Source of the DNA: Mesorhizobium sp. NZP2077
GTDB taxonomy: Bacteria > Pseudomonadota > Alphaproteobacteria > Rhizobiales > Rhizobiaceae
Direction of reading: 5' to 3'
Length of the DNA stretch: 64,000 bases
Assembly: GCF_013170805.1 (NCBI RefSeq)
Contig: NZ_CP051293.1
Span: 806,001-870,000 of the forward strand
The translations under genes were made by a program, and so were the position numbers. Within the stretch, counting starts at the first letter, position 1, and each line of letters opens with the position of its first letter. Below are positions 24,117 through 32,281 of this stretch, piece after piece. The notes under the pieces are model-generated. The model was not told the DNA's origin. It worked only from the letters and a program-made list of their open reading frames with translations, and did not search any database.

Positions 24117-26711
24117 TCAGATCAGTCCTGAGTCGCGCGCGGCGGCTGTGGCCTCGCCGCGTGAGACCGCATCCAGCTTGCCCAGCACCGCCGAGACGTG
24201 GTGATCGACCGTCTTTGGCGAAATGGCGAGGTGGTCGGCGATACGCTTATTGGACAGGCCGCGCTCGATCAACTGCAGCACTTCCATCTGGCGCTGGGTC
24301 AGGCCGGCGCTGTTGGCACGGGTGGTGCGGCGCGGCCCCCGGGCAATGCGAATGACGCCGTTCTGCCGCATGAGTTCACGCACATGGTTTGCGACCGGAC
24401 GGGCGCCGAGCGCCTCGAGAATCTCCAACGCCTCCCGCTGTGCGGCCTCGTCGCCCTGGGCGAGCGCCAGCGCACGTTCGTAAGGGGCATCGAGTTCCGC
24501 CCAGACAATGGCGGCGCCCCGCCAGTCTCCGGCCAGCAGCATCCGGTTGGGCGTGGCCATACCTGTGGTGTCGCCCGGATCGACATCCGGCGCCAGCATC
24601 CGCCGCCAACCGGCGAGTTCGGCGAAGACCCCCCGCGTCGGCGACAGGCTCTCGGCAAGGCCGATAAGCCGCAGCGCCTCGTCCCTGTCCGCCTCCCCGA
24701 GCCAGGCCTGTTCGGCAATCACCGCCGCATAAGGCGACAGGCGCTGCAGTTCGGCTCCCTTTTCCAGGAATTGCTTCATCTCGGCCAGAAGCGGCTCTGC
24801 CGAGGGGTCGCCACGACGGACCCTTAGCCGCGACAGCGCCACCAGGGCCGGATAGCGCACCAGGGCGGTCGCCCGGTCGTTGGCAATCACATCCAGTGCC
24901 TCGGCGGCCGCCTCATCCCAGCATCCTTGACGCAGCAACAACTGGGCCCTCACACCACGCATGTAATCGCGCCACGTCGCCAGATCGTTCTCGACGCAAT
25001 AGTCGATGCCGCGATCAAGGAAGGATCGGGCCCGGCTGTAGCCCAGCTGGTTCATTTCACCACAAGCACAATTGGTGAACGCGCGGGCCGCATGTTCCTG
25101 GAAATTCTCTTCAAGCGCGATTTCGAGGCTGCGGCCAAGATGCAGCCGGCTCGAGTCCAGATCCAGCCACTGCTCGGCGGCGCCGACATTGTTGAGCGCA
25201 TGGCAAACGACTTCCGGCCTGTTCAACCGTTCGGCGAGCTCGATCGCCCTGGCGCCCAGCGACAAGGTCTCGTCCAGCCTTTCGGCCAGCATCGCCAGTT
25301 GAGACAGGTTCGAATAGGCCATCGCAAGCTCGGCACTGACTGGCACGGTCTCCAGCAACGCGACCGCCTGGGCGCCGAACATGTCGGCCGCCTCTCGATC
25401 GCCCAGGAGATAGGCGAAGCGTGAAAGCCATCTGAGGCTGTCGCCTTCCTTCAACGTATTGCCAAGCGCCTGTCGCAAGGCACGCGCCTGTTCCTGCGCC
25501 TTGATGGCCTCGTCTATGCGCGCGATCAAATGGCACTCGAAGGCATAGTGCTCGTAGAGGCCGGCGCGCTCTTCTTCAGGCAAGGCATCGGCCTGGCGCA
25601 AGGCCACCTCATAGTAGCCGGCGGCGTCGCGATGGGCGCCGACACGGGAGGCCTCCCGCGCTGCGATCGGCGCGAATTCACGCACCGCCTGCGGATTGTT
25701 TGCCTCCACGGCGTGGTGGACCAGGCGCGCCGTCGCAACGGACGCGTTCTCGAGCAGCGCGGTAAGGGCGCGCTGGTTGAACGCTCGTCTGTGGCTTGTC
25801 GTCAGCATCGTCTCGATGGCGCGGCGGGCGATCTCGTGGCGGAAGGCGTAGCCGTCGCCCAGATCGTCGAGCAGCCCATTCGAGACGCATTCGGCGAGCT
25901 GGCCGGCGGCGGCCACGCCGCACAGGCCCTGCAAGGCCCAGGCGTCGGCGCGCCTTGGAAACACCGACACCGCGTCGAGCATCGAGCGGGCGCCCTCAGA
26001 CAGGCGTTCGGCGCGCGCCAATACCGCATCGCGCACGCTGGCCGGCAACGCCGTCTCATTTTCGGCGCTCAGCAATTCGGTGACGAAGAAGGCATTGCCG
26101 GCGGTCGCCCGGTAAATGGCATCGCCGTCACGGCCGGCGCCGGCGGCGAGCGACAGCACCGCTGCTTCGCTGAGCAGAGGCACGTCGATGCGTGCAATGC
26201 TGCCCGACGGGATTTCACCCAGCGCCCGGCGCACGCGCGCCTGTCCCTCGCTGCGGTCGGTGCGCGCCGTCAGAAGCAGCAGGATATGGGAGTTGGCGAT
26301 GCGGCGGCCGAGAAAGCGGACGAAGTCGAGCGTCGCGTCATCGGCCCAGTGCAGGTCCTCTATCACCAACAGCGTCGCACCCGTCCTTGCCTCGAACACC
26401 TCCATCGCATCGGAAAACAGCGGCAGCCGTTGGCCTTGCCGGGCGTCGACCGCCTGCGGCATCGCCCATTGCGCCTCGCGCGCAAGATCGTAGAGAGGCC
26501 CGAGCGGGTCGGGTATCGACAGGTCCTCGCATGCGCTGCGGAAGATGCGCGCATCCGGCCCGGCGCGGCTGGTAAAGGCTTCGACCAGCGCCGACTTGCC
26601 GGCTCCGGCCTCGCCCGACAATGCCGCGACGCGGCCGCGTCCGCGGCTGGCCTCCGCCAAAAGTTCGTCCAGTTGCGCCAGCTGCGCCTGCCGTTCCAGA
26701 AGCATCGTCAT
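24117..26711 (-). CDS. Large ATP-binding LuxR-family regulator (LAL type)
   Basis: 864 residues. The N-terminal AAA-like ATPase has Walker A GEAGAGKS (33-40) and Walker B LLVIEDLHWAD. A long central helical-repeat region of about 350-750 is TPR-like and probably binds the inducer or a partner. The C-terminal LuxR HTH reads LTQRQMEVLQLIERGLSNKRIADHLAIS and KTVDHHVSAVLGKL. This MalT-like layout marks ATP-dependent activators. It is divergent from DUF4242 and two further small genes, which are the obvious targets. Repeated AATATAGGGAA and CCACA motifs lie in the shared gap. Confidence 0.92.
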   Translation of the reverse strand: MTMLLERQAQLAQLDELLAEASRGRGRVAALSGEAGAGKSALVEAFTSRAGPDARIFRSACEDLSIPDPLGPLYDLAREAQWAMPQAVDARQGQRLPLFSDAMEVFEARTGATLLVIEDLHWADDATLDFVRFLGRRIANSHILLLLTARTDRSEGQARVRRALGEIPSGSIARIDVPLLSEAAVLSLAAGAGRDGDAIYRATAGNAFFVTELLSAENETALPASVRDAVLARAERLSEGARSMLDAVSVFPRRADAWALQGLCGVAAAGQLAECVSNGLLDDLGDGYAFRHEIARRAIETMLTTSHRRAFNQRALTALLENASVATARLVHHAVEANNPQAVREFAPIAAREASRVGAHRDAAGYYEVALRQADALPEEERAGLYEHYAFECHLIARIDEAIKAQEQARALRQALGNTLKEGDSLRWLSRFAYLLGDREAADMFGAQAVALLETVPVSAELAMAYSNLSQLAMLAERLDETLSLGARAIELAERLNRPEVVCHALNNVGAAEQWLDLDSSRLHLGRSLEIALEENFQEHAARAFTNCACGEMNQLGYSRARSFLDRGIDYCVENDLATWRDYMRGVRAQLLLRQGCWDEAAAEALDVIANDRATALVRYPALVALSRLRVRRGDPSAEPLLAEMKQFLEKGAELQRLSPYAAVIAEQAWLGEADRDEALRLIGLAESLSPTRGVFAELAGWRRMLAPDVDPGDTTGMATPNRMLLAGDWRGAAIVWAELDAPYERALALAQGDEAAQREALEILEALGARPVANHVRELMRQNGVIRIARGPRRTTRANSAGLTQRQMEVLQLIERGLSNKRIADHLAISPKTVDHHVSAVLGKLDAVSRGEATAAARDSGLI

Positions 26712-26791
26712 CGCTCAAATGGGGTCGGTTTCACCGCTGCGCCGGACATCCGCCACGACTGTCCAAGGCGCTTGCCCGAAAATGTGACCCT

Positions 26792-26862
26792 CCACACATT
26801 CCGGTGCCATTCTCCACATAACGACGCTAATATAGGGAATCTTCCACACAAAATATAGGGAA
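26792..26862. promoter_or_regulatory. Iterated motifs between the LAL regulator and DUF4242 gene
   Basis: AATATAGGGAA occurs exactly at 26829-26839 and 26852-26862, 23 bp apart (about two helix turns). CCACA(C/T)A occurs at 26792, 26814 and 26844, about 22 and 30 bp apart. The spacing and position suggest activator binding sites and a promoter. Confidence 0.55.
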
Positions 26863-26949
26863 AGGTGCCGATGTGCGCCCTTTGCGAGCGTGATCAATGT
26901 CCGGCCGCGCTCAAATCGAGCGTGAATCAACACAAAAGGGAAATCCAAT

Positions 26950-27222
26950 ATGCCTCGCTATGTAGTTGAACGCACATTTCCAAATGGCCTCAGCGTACCG
27001 ATGAACGATGTCGGCGCCGATGCGCTGGGCGGCGTCATCATGCGCAACGCCGAAAAAGGTGTGACCTGGGTGCAGTCCTTCGTCTCGCCCGACAAGAAGC
27101 AGAGCTTCTGCATTTATGATGCGCCGTCGCCCGAGGCGATCCGCAGCACCGCCCAGAAGAACGCGCTGCCGGTCGACAAGATCACGGAGGTGCGGGTCCT
27201 TGACCCTTACTTTTACCGTTGA
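26950..27222 (+). CDS. DUF4242 small protein (SCO4226-type nickel-binding family)
   Basis: A 90-residue ferredoxin-like-fold protein of the DUF4242 family. It starts MPRYVVERTFPNGL and contains GVTWVQSFVSPDKKQSFCIYDAPSPEAI and a C-terminal VLDPYFYR, all typical. Structural work on family member SCO4226 showed nickel binding, but the role is unknown. The KGGAAAA-type ribosome-binding site (AAAAGGG) lies 10 bases upstream. It is the first of three small genes facing the LAL regulator and likely under its control. Confidence 0.85.
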   Translation: MPRYVVERTFPNGLSVPMNDVGADALGGVIMRNAEKGVTWVQSFVSPDKKQSFCIYDAPSPEAIRSTAQKNALPVDKITEVRVLDPYFYR

Positions 27223-27487
27223 TCCCGACAATGACCATCCAACTGCCCTTCGCAGCGGTGGCGGCTTGCCTGACAACGCGCCCAGCGCGGTGTCGGCGGG
27301 TGCGAGACCAGTCGGACGAGGCCCGCTACTGGGCCGGATTCTCCGGTGGCTTGCCTCGCTGCTGTTCGCACCATGGCGCAAGAATCGGCGCCGGTTGCCT
27401 CCGCAGGACGACTATCTGAGACGCGACATCGGCCTGCCGGAGCTCGAGGAGCTGCCGCAGTACTGGGACTTCACCCGGAACCACTGA
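27200..27487 (+). CDS. DUF1127-like small basic protein (95 aa)
   Basis: A 95-residue frame that starts at TTG 27200 with GGAGG 8 bases before it, overlapping the end of the DUF4242 gene by 23 bases. The C-terminal 60 residues (GRILRWLASLLFAPWRKN, then DDYLRRDIGLPELEELPQYWDF) show the helix plus RDIGL motif of DUF1127/YjiS-like proteins, which in rhizobia affect RNA or phosphate regulation. The N-terminus looks unordered, so an internal start such as GTG near 27290 is possible. It is probably co-transcribed with its neighbours. Confidence 0.55.
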   Translation: MTLTFTVDPDNDHPTALRSGGGLPDNAPSAVSAGARPVGRGPLLGRILRWLASLLFAPWRKNRRRLPPQDDYLRRDIGLPELEELPQYWDFTRNH

Positions 27488-27521
27488 GACGCGCAGCCAT
27501 CCGACGTCGCGGCGGGAGCGG

Positions 27522-27541
27522 CTGCTCCCGCGCATCAACAA
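27522..27541. terminator. 8-bp stem, 4-base loop hairpin
   Basis: GCGGGAGC (27522-27529) pairs with GCTCCCGC (27534-27541) just before the next gene's ribosome-binding site. No T-run follows; it may separate the expression of the genes on either side or protect mRNA. Confidence 0.45.
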
Positions 27542-27553
27542 CGAGGAGAGAAG

Positions 27554-28054
27554 ATGAACATCCATCTGTGGACGAAACACCTCATCAACCTGTCGATCCT
27601 GTCGATCGCGGCCACGGCGGCGAATGCCCATGATACCGGCACGCTGGATGAGAAAGTGCGGGCAGCCAACAGCCGTTTCGAGAATGTGGCGATGGCGACC
27701 GCTGATGGCTATGCGCCGATCCCTTGTGCCAGCGGCATCACCGGCGGCGCCATGGGCATCCACTATGTCAACGCGGCCTACCTGAAGGACGATGCCGTCG
27801 ATCTGGCGAAGCCGGAAGCGGTGATGTACGAGCCGATGGCGGACGGCAAGCTGAAGCTGGTGGCGGTGGAGTACATCACATCGAAAGGCCCGGCCTCGCT
27901 CGAGGGACAGCTGTTCAACTTCAACAGCACGCCCAACCGTTACGGCCTGGGCGCCTTCTATGAGCTGCATGTCTGGGCCTGGAAGAAGAACCCCACCGGC
28001 ACCTTCGCCGACATGAATCCCGATGTGTCGTGCGACGCGATGAAGGCCATGTAA
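27554..28054 (+). CDS. Exported hypothetical protein (166 aa)
   Basis: A signal peptide ends ANA at residue 25. The mature part is about 141 residues with conserved-looking segments CASGITGGAMGIHYVN, AVMYEPMADGKLKLVAVEY, FYELHVWAWKKNPTGTFADMNPDVSC and two cysteines that may pair. It seems to be a family found with DUF4242/LAL regions in rhizobia, but no function is known to me. A GAGGAGAG site precedes the ATG. It is the last of the three genes facing the LAL regulator. Confidence 0.78.
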   Translation: MNIHLWTKHLINLSILSIAATAANAHDTGTLDEKVRAANSRFENVAMATADGYAPIPCASGITGGAMGIHYVNAAYLKDDAVDLAKPEAVMYEPMADGKLKLVAVEYITSKGPASLEGQLFNFNSTPNRYGLGAFYELHVWAWKKNPTGTFADMNPDVSCDAMKAM

Positions 28055-28065
28055 CAGGGGCGCGA

Positions 28066-28216
28066 ATCTCCCCCCTCGAGGGGGAGATGTCGCCAAAGGC
28101 GACAGAGGGGGTCGCCGCGCGTGAAGCGCTAGCCTCCTTCTGTCGCAAGGGGCCGAGCCCGGTCGGACCGACCCCCTCTGGCCGCTTCGCGGCCATCTCC
28201 CCCTCGAGGGGGAGAT
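28066..28216. repeat. Mesorhizobium-type palindromic repeat A, full copy
   Basis: The element is bounded by ATCTCCCCCCTCGAGGGGGA at the left and CTCCCCCTCGAGGGGGAGAT at the right. Inner arms are GTCGCC...GGCGAC and CGACCCCCTC. Nearly identical blocks occur at 30974-31028 and 45706-45856. It lies between the convergent hypothetical and msrA genes. Confidence 0.85.
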
Positions 28217-28225
28217 AACCAAGCC

Positions 28226-28951
28226 TCAATTGCTCGCCGACAGCACCAGCACCGGCTTGTCGCTGTACAGCGCCGGGAACAGCTGCTTCAGGTTCGCCAC
28301 CTTGGGCAGGTCGTTGTAGACGATGTAGGGATAGGTCGGGTTCAGCGTCAGAAAGTCCTGGTGGTAGTTCTCAGCCGGGTAGAACGTCTTGCCGGTCTCG
28401 ATCGTGGTGACGATTGGTGCCGGATAGAGCTTGGCCTTGTCGAGCTGGTCGATGTAGCTCTGCGCGATCTTCTTCTGCGCGTCGTTTTCGGCGAAGATCG
28501 TCGAGCGGTACTGGGTGCCGGAGTCCGGACCCTGGTAGTTCAGCTGCGTCGGATTGTGGGCGACCGAGAAATAGACCTGCAGCAGCTGGCCATAGGTGAC
28601 CTTCGAGGGATCATAGGTGATCTCGACGGATTCGGCATGGCCGGTGCGGCCGGTGCCGACGGTCTCGTAGACGGCGTCATCCTTGGCGCCGCCGGTGTAG
28701 CCGGAGACGGCCTGGCTGACGCCCTTGACGTGCTGGAACACGCCCTGCACGCCCCAGAAGCAGCCGCCGGCGAAGATCGCCGTCTCGCTGCTCGAGGCTG
28801 CCTTTTCGTCGAGCGCCGGCGGCGGGATGACGACAGCGTCTTCCGCCGAGACGGCGGGAGTCAGCCAGAAAGCGGCGCCGGCTGCAGCAAAGGCCATCGC
28901 TGCCAGCGTGCCTCTGACAAAGCCGATTGAACGGTTCTTGGTATTGGTCAT
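28226..28951 (-). CDS. msrA: Peptide methionine sulfoxide reductase MsrA, exported
   Basis: A 241-residue enzyme that reduces methionine-S-sulfoxide in proteins. A signal peptide of about 35 residues (ends TPAVSA) precedes the domain, so it acts in the periplasm. The catalytic motif AGGCFWGVQGVF holds the active Cys. The GYTGG, TGHAESVEITYDPSKV and GPDSGTQYRSTIF segments are standard. The start at 28951 has a perfect GAGGAG site; an in-frame ATG 24 bases upstream is less likely. Typical MsrA proteins are about 175-210 residues, and the extra length is the leader and the C-terminal tail. Confidence 0.95.
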   Translation of the reverse strand: MTNTKNRSIGFVRGTLAAMAFAAAGAAFWLTPAVSAEDAVVIPPPALDEKAASSSETAIFAGGCFWGVQGVFQHVKGVSQAVSGYTGGAKDDAVYETVGTGRTGHAESVEITYDPSKVTYGQLLQVYFSVAHNPTQLNYQGPDSGTQYRSTIFAENDAQKKIAQSYIDQLDKAKLYPAPIVTTIETGKTFYPAENYHQDFLTLNPTYPYIVYNDLPKVANLKQLFPALYSDKPVLVLSASN

Positions 28952-29108
28952 GGTTGCACTCCTCATGGCTTCCATTTGGGATCAGTCTACTGGATCAGCT
29001 ACGATGACGCGATGCGCGAGTTGCGGCGCAGTCTCACATTCGTGCGATGCTCCATAAACTGTCCCCGGCTGGACAGAGACCGCCGGGGACAGAAGGCCAG
29101 GGCCAATC

Positions 29109-29450
29109 TCAATTGGCCGGTGCCGTGGCATCCATTGCCGGCTTCATCGCATCGGTCGCCGGTTTCATGGCATCAGCGGCCGGCTTCATCGCATCCGCCG
29201 CTGGCTTCATGGCATCGGTTGCCGGTTTCATGGCATTGGTGGCCATCGGGTCGGCAGGCTTCATCGCGTCGGTCGCGGGCTTCATGGCATCCGCCGGCTT
29301 CATGGCATCTGTCGCCGGCTTTATGGCGTCGGTGGTAATCGCATTGGCGGGCTTCATCGCGTCGGTCGTGTCGTTGGCGCGGGCGCCGGCGACGAAAACG
29401 GCGGCCGAAAGGGCGAAGGCGAGCGCCGGCAGGGTCAGGTACTTGTTCAC
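29109..29450 (-). CDS. Exported DAMKPA-repeat protein (113 aa)
   Basis: A signal peptide (MNKYLTLPALAFALSAAVFV, cut after ARA) is followed by about 85 residues built of DAMKPA/TDAMKPA units, at least nine copies, ending DATAPAN. It resembles the pentapeptide MXKDX repeat proteins of proteobacteria, which are small periplasmic or surface proteins of unknown role. The DNA repeats vary at third positions, so the array is old or selected at protein level. It lies 86 bases downstream of the DUF1223 gene on the same strand. Confidence 0.8.
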   Translation of the reverse strand: MNKYLTLPALAFALSAAVFVAGARANDTTDAMKPANAITTDAIKPATDAMKPADAMKPATDAMKPADPMATNAMKPATDAMKPAADAMKPAADAMKPATDAMKPAMDATAPAN

Positions 29451-29535
29451 GAGAGTCTCCTTGGGTTTTGGCGCGCGGAAGCGGGCCGGGTGATGCGCTG
29501 CCGCGTTCCACGGCCCCGCGCGATAAAAGGGATGA

Positions 29536-30234
29536 TCAGTTGGTGGCAGCGGCCAGGATCGGTCCGCCGCCTGGTGATTGCACCAGCACGGCGGTGCTCA
29601 AGCCCCCGGACTCGGCGGGCAGCGGATAGGCGGTGGCGTCGCCGGTCCAGCTGCCGAGTTTTGTCAGCGCATGCACGACATTGGCATGCGGCAGTGTGCG
29701 GCCGGTGTTTTCGCCACGCGCCACCGGCACCTGCACGACGCCCTTGGTGTAGCGCACCAGCCAGACATCGGCCTTGCCGCCCGGCACAGCGCCGGCGCCG
29801 ATCGAGACCTTGCCGCCGCCAAGCGACAGCGAGGGGCCGCCGGTCTTGTCCGTCGCCGCGATCAGATGCTGGATTTCGCCGGGCGCGGCGCCGACGACAT
29901 CGGCGTGGCCGTTGACCACGACTTGCGGCGTGAACGGCCCGTCATGGCCGAGCGGCGGTTCGTAGGACACCTGGCGCTGGGTGAATTCCTGTTTGCCGAA
30001 CGTGTCCTTCCAGCCGAGATAATCCCAGTAGGTGACGTTGAAGGACAGTGCCAGCACGCCGGGCTGGTCCTTGACCTTGATGAGGTTGGCGTTGGCCGGC
30101 GGGCAGGACGAGCAGCCCTGGCTGGTGAACAGCTCGACGACGCTGAGCGGCTGCGCGGCGGCGGCACCGAGCGAGGCGGCGAGCGCCAGCGCGCCCAGGC
30201 TGGACAACGCGGCGAATTTTCTGGCTCTCGGCAT
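29536..30234 (-). CDS. DUF1223 exported thioredoxin-like protein
   Basis: A 232-residue protein with a signal peptide (AALSSLGALALAASLGAAAA). The thioredoxin-like motif ELFTSQGCSSCPPAN carries the CxxC. Further DUF1223 segments are VLALSFNVTYWDYLGWKDTFG, YTPQ-like FTPQVVVNGHADVVG, and VWLVRYTKG. DUF1223 proteins are predicted secreted redox or binding proteins. The start at 30234 has GGAG at 9 bases; an ATG at 30276 is the alternative. Confidence 0.88.
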   Translation of the reverse strand: MPRARKFAALSSLGALALAASLGAAAAQPLSVVELFTSQGCSSCPPANANLIKVKDQPGVLALSFNVTYWDYLGWKDTFGKQEFTQRQVSYEPPLGHDGPFTPQVVVNGHADVVGAAPGEIQHLIAATDKTGGPSLSLGGGKVSIGAGAVPGGKADVWLVRYTKGVVQVPVARGENTGRTLPHANVVHALTKLGSWTGDATAYPLPAESGGLSTAVLVQSPGGGPILAAATN

Positions 30235-30389
30235 CGGCTGGCTCCGTGTGGGACGGCGCTCAAATGCGCCGGTCATTCCCCCACTTCGCTGCCGTTTGCC
30301 GCTTCGTTACAGCGCTCACCGGTTTGTGATCACGGCGCCTTCTTCCTTCGTCCCCGGGGGGATAAGGGAGAAGCGCCATGGCGCCAGGC

Positions 30390-30716
30390 CTATGCGCGCT
30401 GCCCAAAACGCCACAGTGATGTGTAGTGCATGATCGGCCGCTCAAAAATTGCGCCTTCGGCGACAAATCGCTTTCCTGCATCCAGCATGGGCTGGAAGGT
30501 ATCGAGCTGCCTGGCGTGCTCGAGCGTGTCCCAGACGCTGGTGTTGATCAGCGACAGTGTCGCCTCGTCGGCGCCGGCGTAGAAGGTGAGCAGCCCTGGC
30601 ATGGCCTCGATGCCGGGCCGAAGCGCAGCCTCGGCCTCCAGCATCATCTCTCGCAACAGTGCAAACTTCGTGGCATCGCAGCGCAAGATGGACACACGCA
30701 GCACGGGCTCTGACAT
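30390..30716 (-). CDS. ABM-like (antibiotic biosynthesis monooxygenase fold) small protein
   Basis: A 108-residue dimeric alpha+beta barrel-type protein. Strand-helix pattern: LRVSILRCDATKFALLREMMLEAEAALRPGIEAMPGLLTFYAGADEATLSLINTSVWDTLEHARQLDTF; the internal pieces VLRVSILRC, GLLTFYAG and SLINTSVWDT are diagnostic. Such proteins are oxygenases, heme degraders or simply binders. The start at 30716 (MSEPVLRV) has a GGAG site; the frame upstream runs into repeat DNA and is not coding. Confidence 0.75.
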   Translation of the reverse strand: MSEPVLRVSILRCDATKFALLREMMLEAEAALRPGIEAMPGLLTFYAGADEATLSLINTSVWDTLEHARQLDTFQPMLDAGKRFVAEGAIFERPIMHYTSLWRFGQRA

Positions 30717-30786
30717 CGGGTTTTCTCCAGGAGCTGACGCACCGCACGCTAGGCCATGCCGACCCAGGCCCACAAGGCGCCTCCTC

Positions 30787-30932
30787 CTTCTTCCCTTGTG
30801 GGAGAAGGTGGATCGCCGCGCAGCGGCGAGACGGATGAGGGGTGTTCCAGCGGAGTGAGACGATGGCGTTCCCTGGAGCACCCCCTCATCCGTCGCCTTC
30901 GGCGACACCTTCTCCCACAAGGGGGAGAAGGG
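30787..30932. repeat. Palindromic repeat B, copy 1
   Basis: CCTTCTTCCCTTGTGGGAGAAGGTGGATCG, then CGGCGAGACGGATGAGGGGTG, is mirrored by CCCCCTCATCCGTCGCC and ACCTTCTCCCACAAGGGGGA. Related full copies lie at 34349-34573 and 35405-35630. Confidence 0.85.
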
Positions 30933-30973
30933 AAAACCGCGCCCCTAACGCCAGGGCTGGAGGCTGGCGCTCT

Positions 30974-31028
30974 ACGCGCGGCGACCCCCTCTGTCGCCTT
31001 CGGCGACATCTCCCCTCGAGGGGGAGAT
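30974..31028. repeat. Palindromic repeat A, partial copy
   Basis: CGCGCGGCGACCCCCTCTGT, GTCGCCTTCGGCGAC and CTCCCCTCGAGGGGGAGAT match one end of the element at 28066-28216. It lies directly at the 3' end of the TadG-like gene and may form its terminator. Confidence 0.8.
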
Positions 31029-31039
31029 CGGCAGCGTTC

Positions 31040-32119
31040 TTACTGCGTCAGCGCCGTGTCCGAGGGCCGCTTGTTGAAGTCGCACTTGCCGGTGACGTTG
31101 TAGAAAAAGTCGGCATTCGAGGACGGAGTCGGCACCGTTGTGCCACCGTCTTCCCAGGCTTGATAGCTGGTGACGCCACAAGGCACGATGGAGAAGATGT
31201 CGACCTTCGTCCCGGTCGCGGTCTCGGTCAGGGCGTTCGCGTCCACCCCGTTGTAGAGTCGGTTGGAGGTGCTCGCATCGTCCGATTTAAGGTATTGCGG
31301 GTTGCCCGATGGCACGTACATCTGCAGAGAGAGGCCACCCATCTGGCTGACATCGATCGACGCGCCGGCGCCGTTGGCTGGATACATGGTGTTGACGCAG
31401 GTTGTGGAATATTTTCTGCTACCACTGGTCTGGAGGATCGCATCGGCGGGCAAACCGGTGAAAGTGCTCACGATGGCGGTGGTGCAAACTTGCGACTGGA
31501 CGAGCGTCTTGATGTCCGCGCCACCATTGTTGGTGATCGTATACACGTTCGTGGTGCCGTACCCCTTCGGATCCCCGAAGCCGTTATAGGTATACTCGAT
31601 AGACATCAGCGACTTGGCCGACGTCGCTCCAAATTGCGTGCCGTAGAGCGTCATCGTCTTGTTCCACCAGCCCGACACCTTGGTGATCTTGAAGGTCGCA
31701 TTGACCAGCGCCGGCGGCTTGCTGACCGCCGACACGACGGCAACCGGCACGGTGTCGATCCTGGCGATCTTCATGAAAATGGTCGGCATGGAGAAACTTG
31801 CCGAGGCCTGGCCGGTGGCGGCGGCGGTGGTGGTACCAGCCACAAAACTGTTCAGCGTCGCAGTGCCCTGGCCACCATTGGCGTTGAAAGAATCCTGCAG
31901 CGCCGCCTGACGCTGCGCCAGCGTCGAGGTGGTGTCCATGGTGGTGATCGACAGCAGCGCGGCATCCAGCGCCTGCTGCTGGTTGGACCGGGTCTGGATC
32001 GCGCTGGTATAGTCGACCGAGAAGCCGACCGCGGATATAACCGGCACCAGCATGAGAAAGAACAACGGCATTATCGAGCCGCTGCGCGACTCCATGAACC
32101 TGACTGCAATCCCCCGCAT
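31040..32119 (-). CDS. TadG-like pilus-assembly/secretion protein
   Basis: A 359-residue protein. The N-terminus (MRGIAVRFMESRSGSIMPLF) and the following helix (LMLVPVISAVGFSVDY) are the Tad/TadG anchor, followed by SAIQTRSNQQQALDAALLS. The rest is a Thr/Ser/Gly-rich extracytoplasmic domain with several cysteines. TadE/F/G minor pilin-like proteins work with Flp pili, but no other tad gene is nearby, so this is an orphan copy. The start at 32119 gives the normal anchor; an ATG at 32158 has no ribosome-binding site. Confidence 0.8.
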   Translation of the reverse strand: MRGIAVRFMESRSGSIMPLFFLMLVPVISAVGFSVDYTSAIQTRSNQQQALDAALLSITTMDTTSTLAQRQAALQDSFNANGGQGTATLNSFVAGTTTAAATGQASASFSMPTIFMKIARIDTVPVAVVSAVSKPPALVNATFKITKVSGWWNKTMTLYGTQFGATSAKSLMSIEYTYNGFGDPKGYGTTNVYTITNNGGADIKTLVQSQVCTTAIVSTFTGLPADAILQTSGSRKYSTTCVNTMYPANGAGASIDVSQMGGLSLQMYVPSGNPQYLKSDDASTSNRLYNGVDANALTETATGTKVDIFSIVPCGVTSYQAWEDGGTTVPTPSSNADFFYNVTGKCDFNKRPSDTALTQ

Positions 32120-32281
32120 TTCCTGCCCTTTCAACGTAACATTTCGCAGAACTAACATACGGGTATAAAATTATGCTCTAACGCATTTGGTTAAAGTTTA
32201 TTGATTTTCCCGCAATGCGGCAGAAATGGTCGGCAAAGGCCGCCGCTTGCCGCAGCTTTCCGCCCCTGCTAAAGCGCGCGG

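Noticed and set aside
29130..29400. CRISPR-like regular repeats
   Set aside because: The periodicity is the DAMKPA codon pattern of an exported protein; there are no unique spacers and no cas genes.
30749..31009. Small frames in the 30.7-31.0 kb spacer
   Set aside because: Entirely repeat A and B sequence read in several frames.
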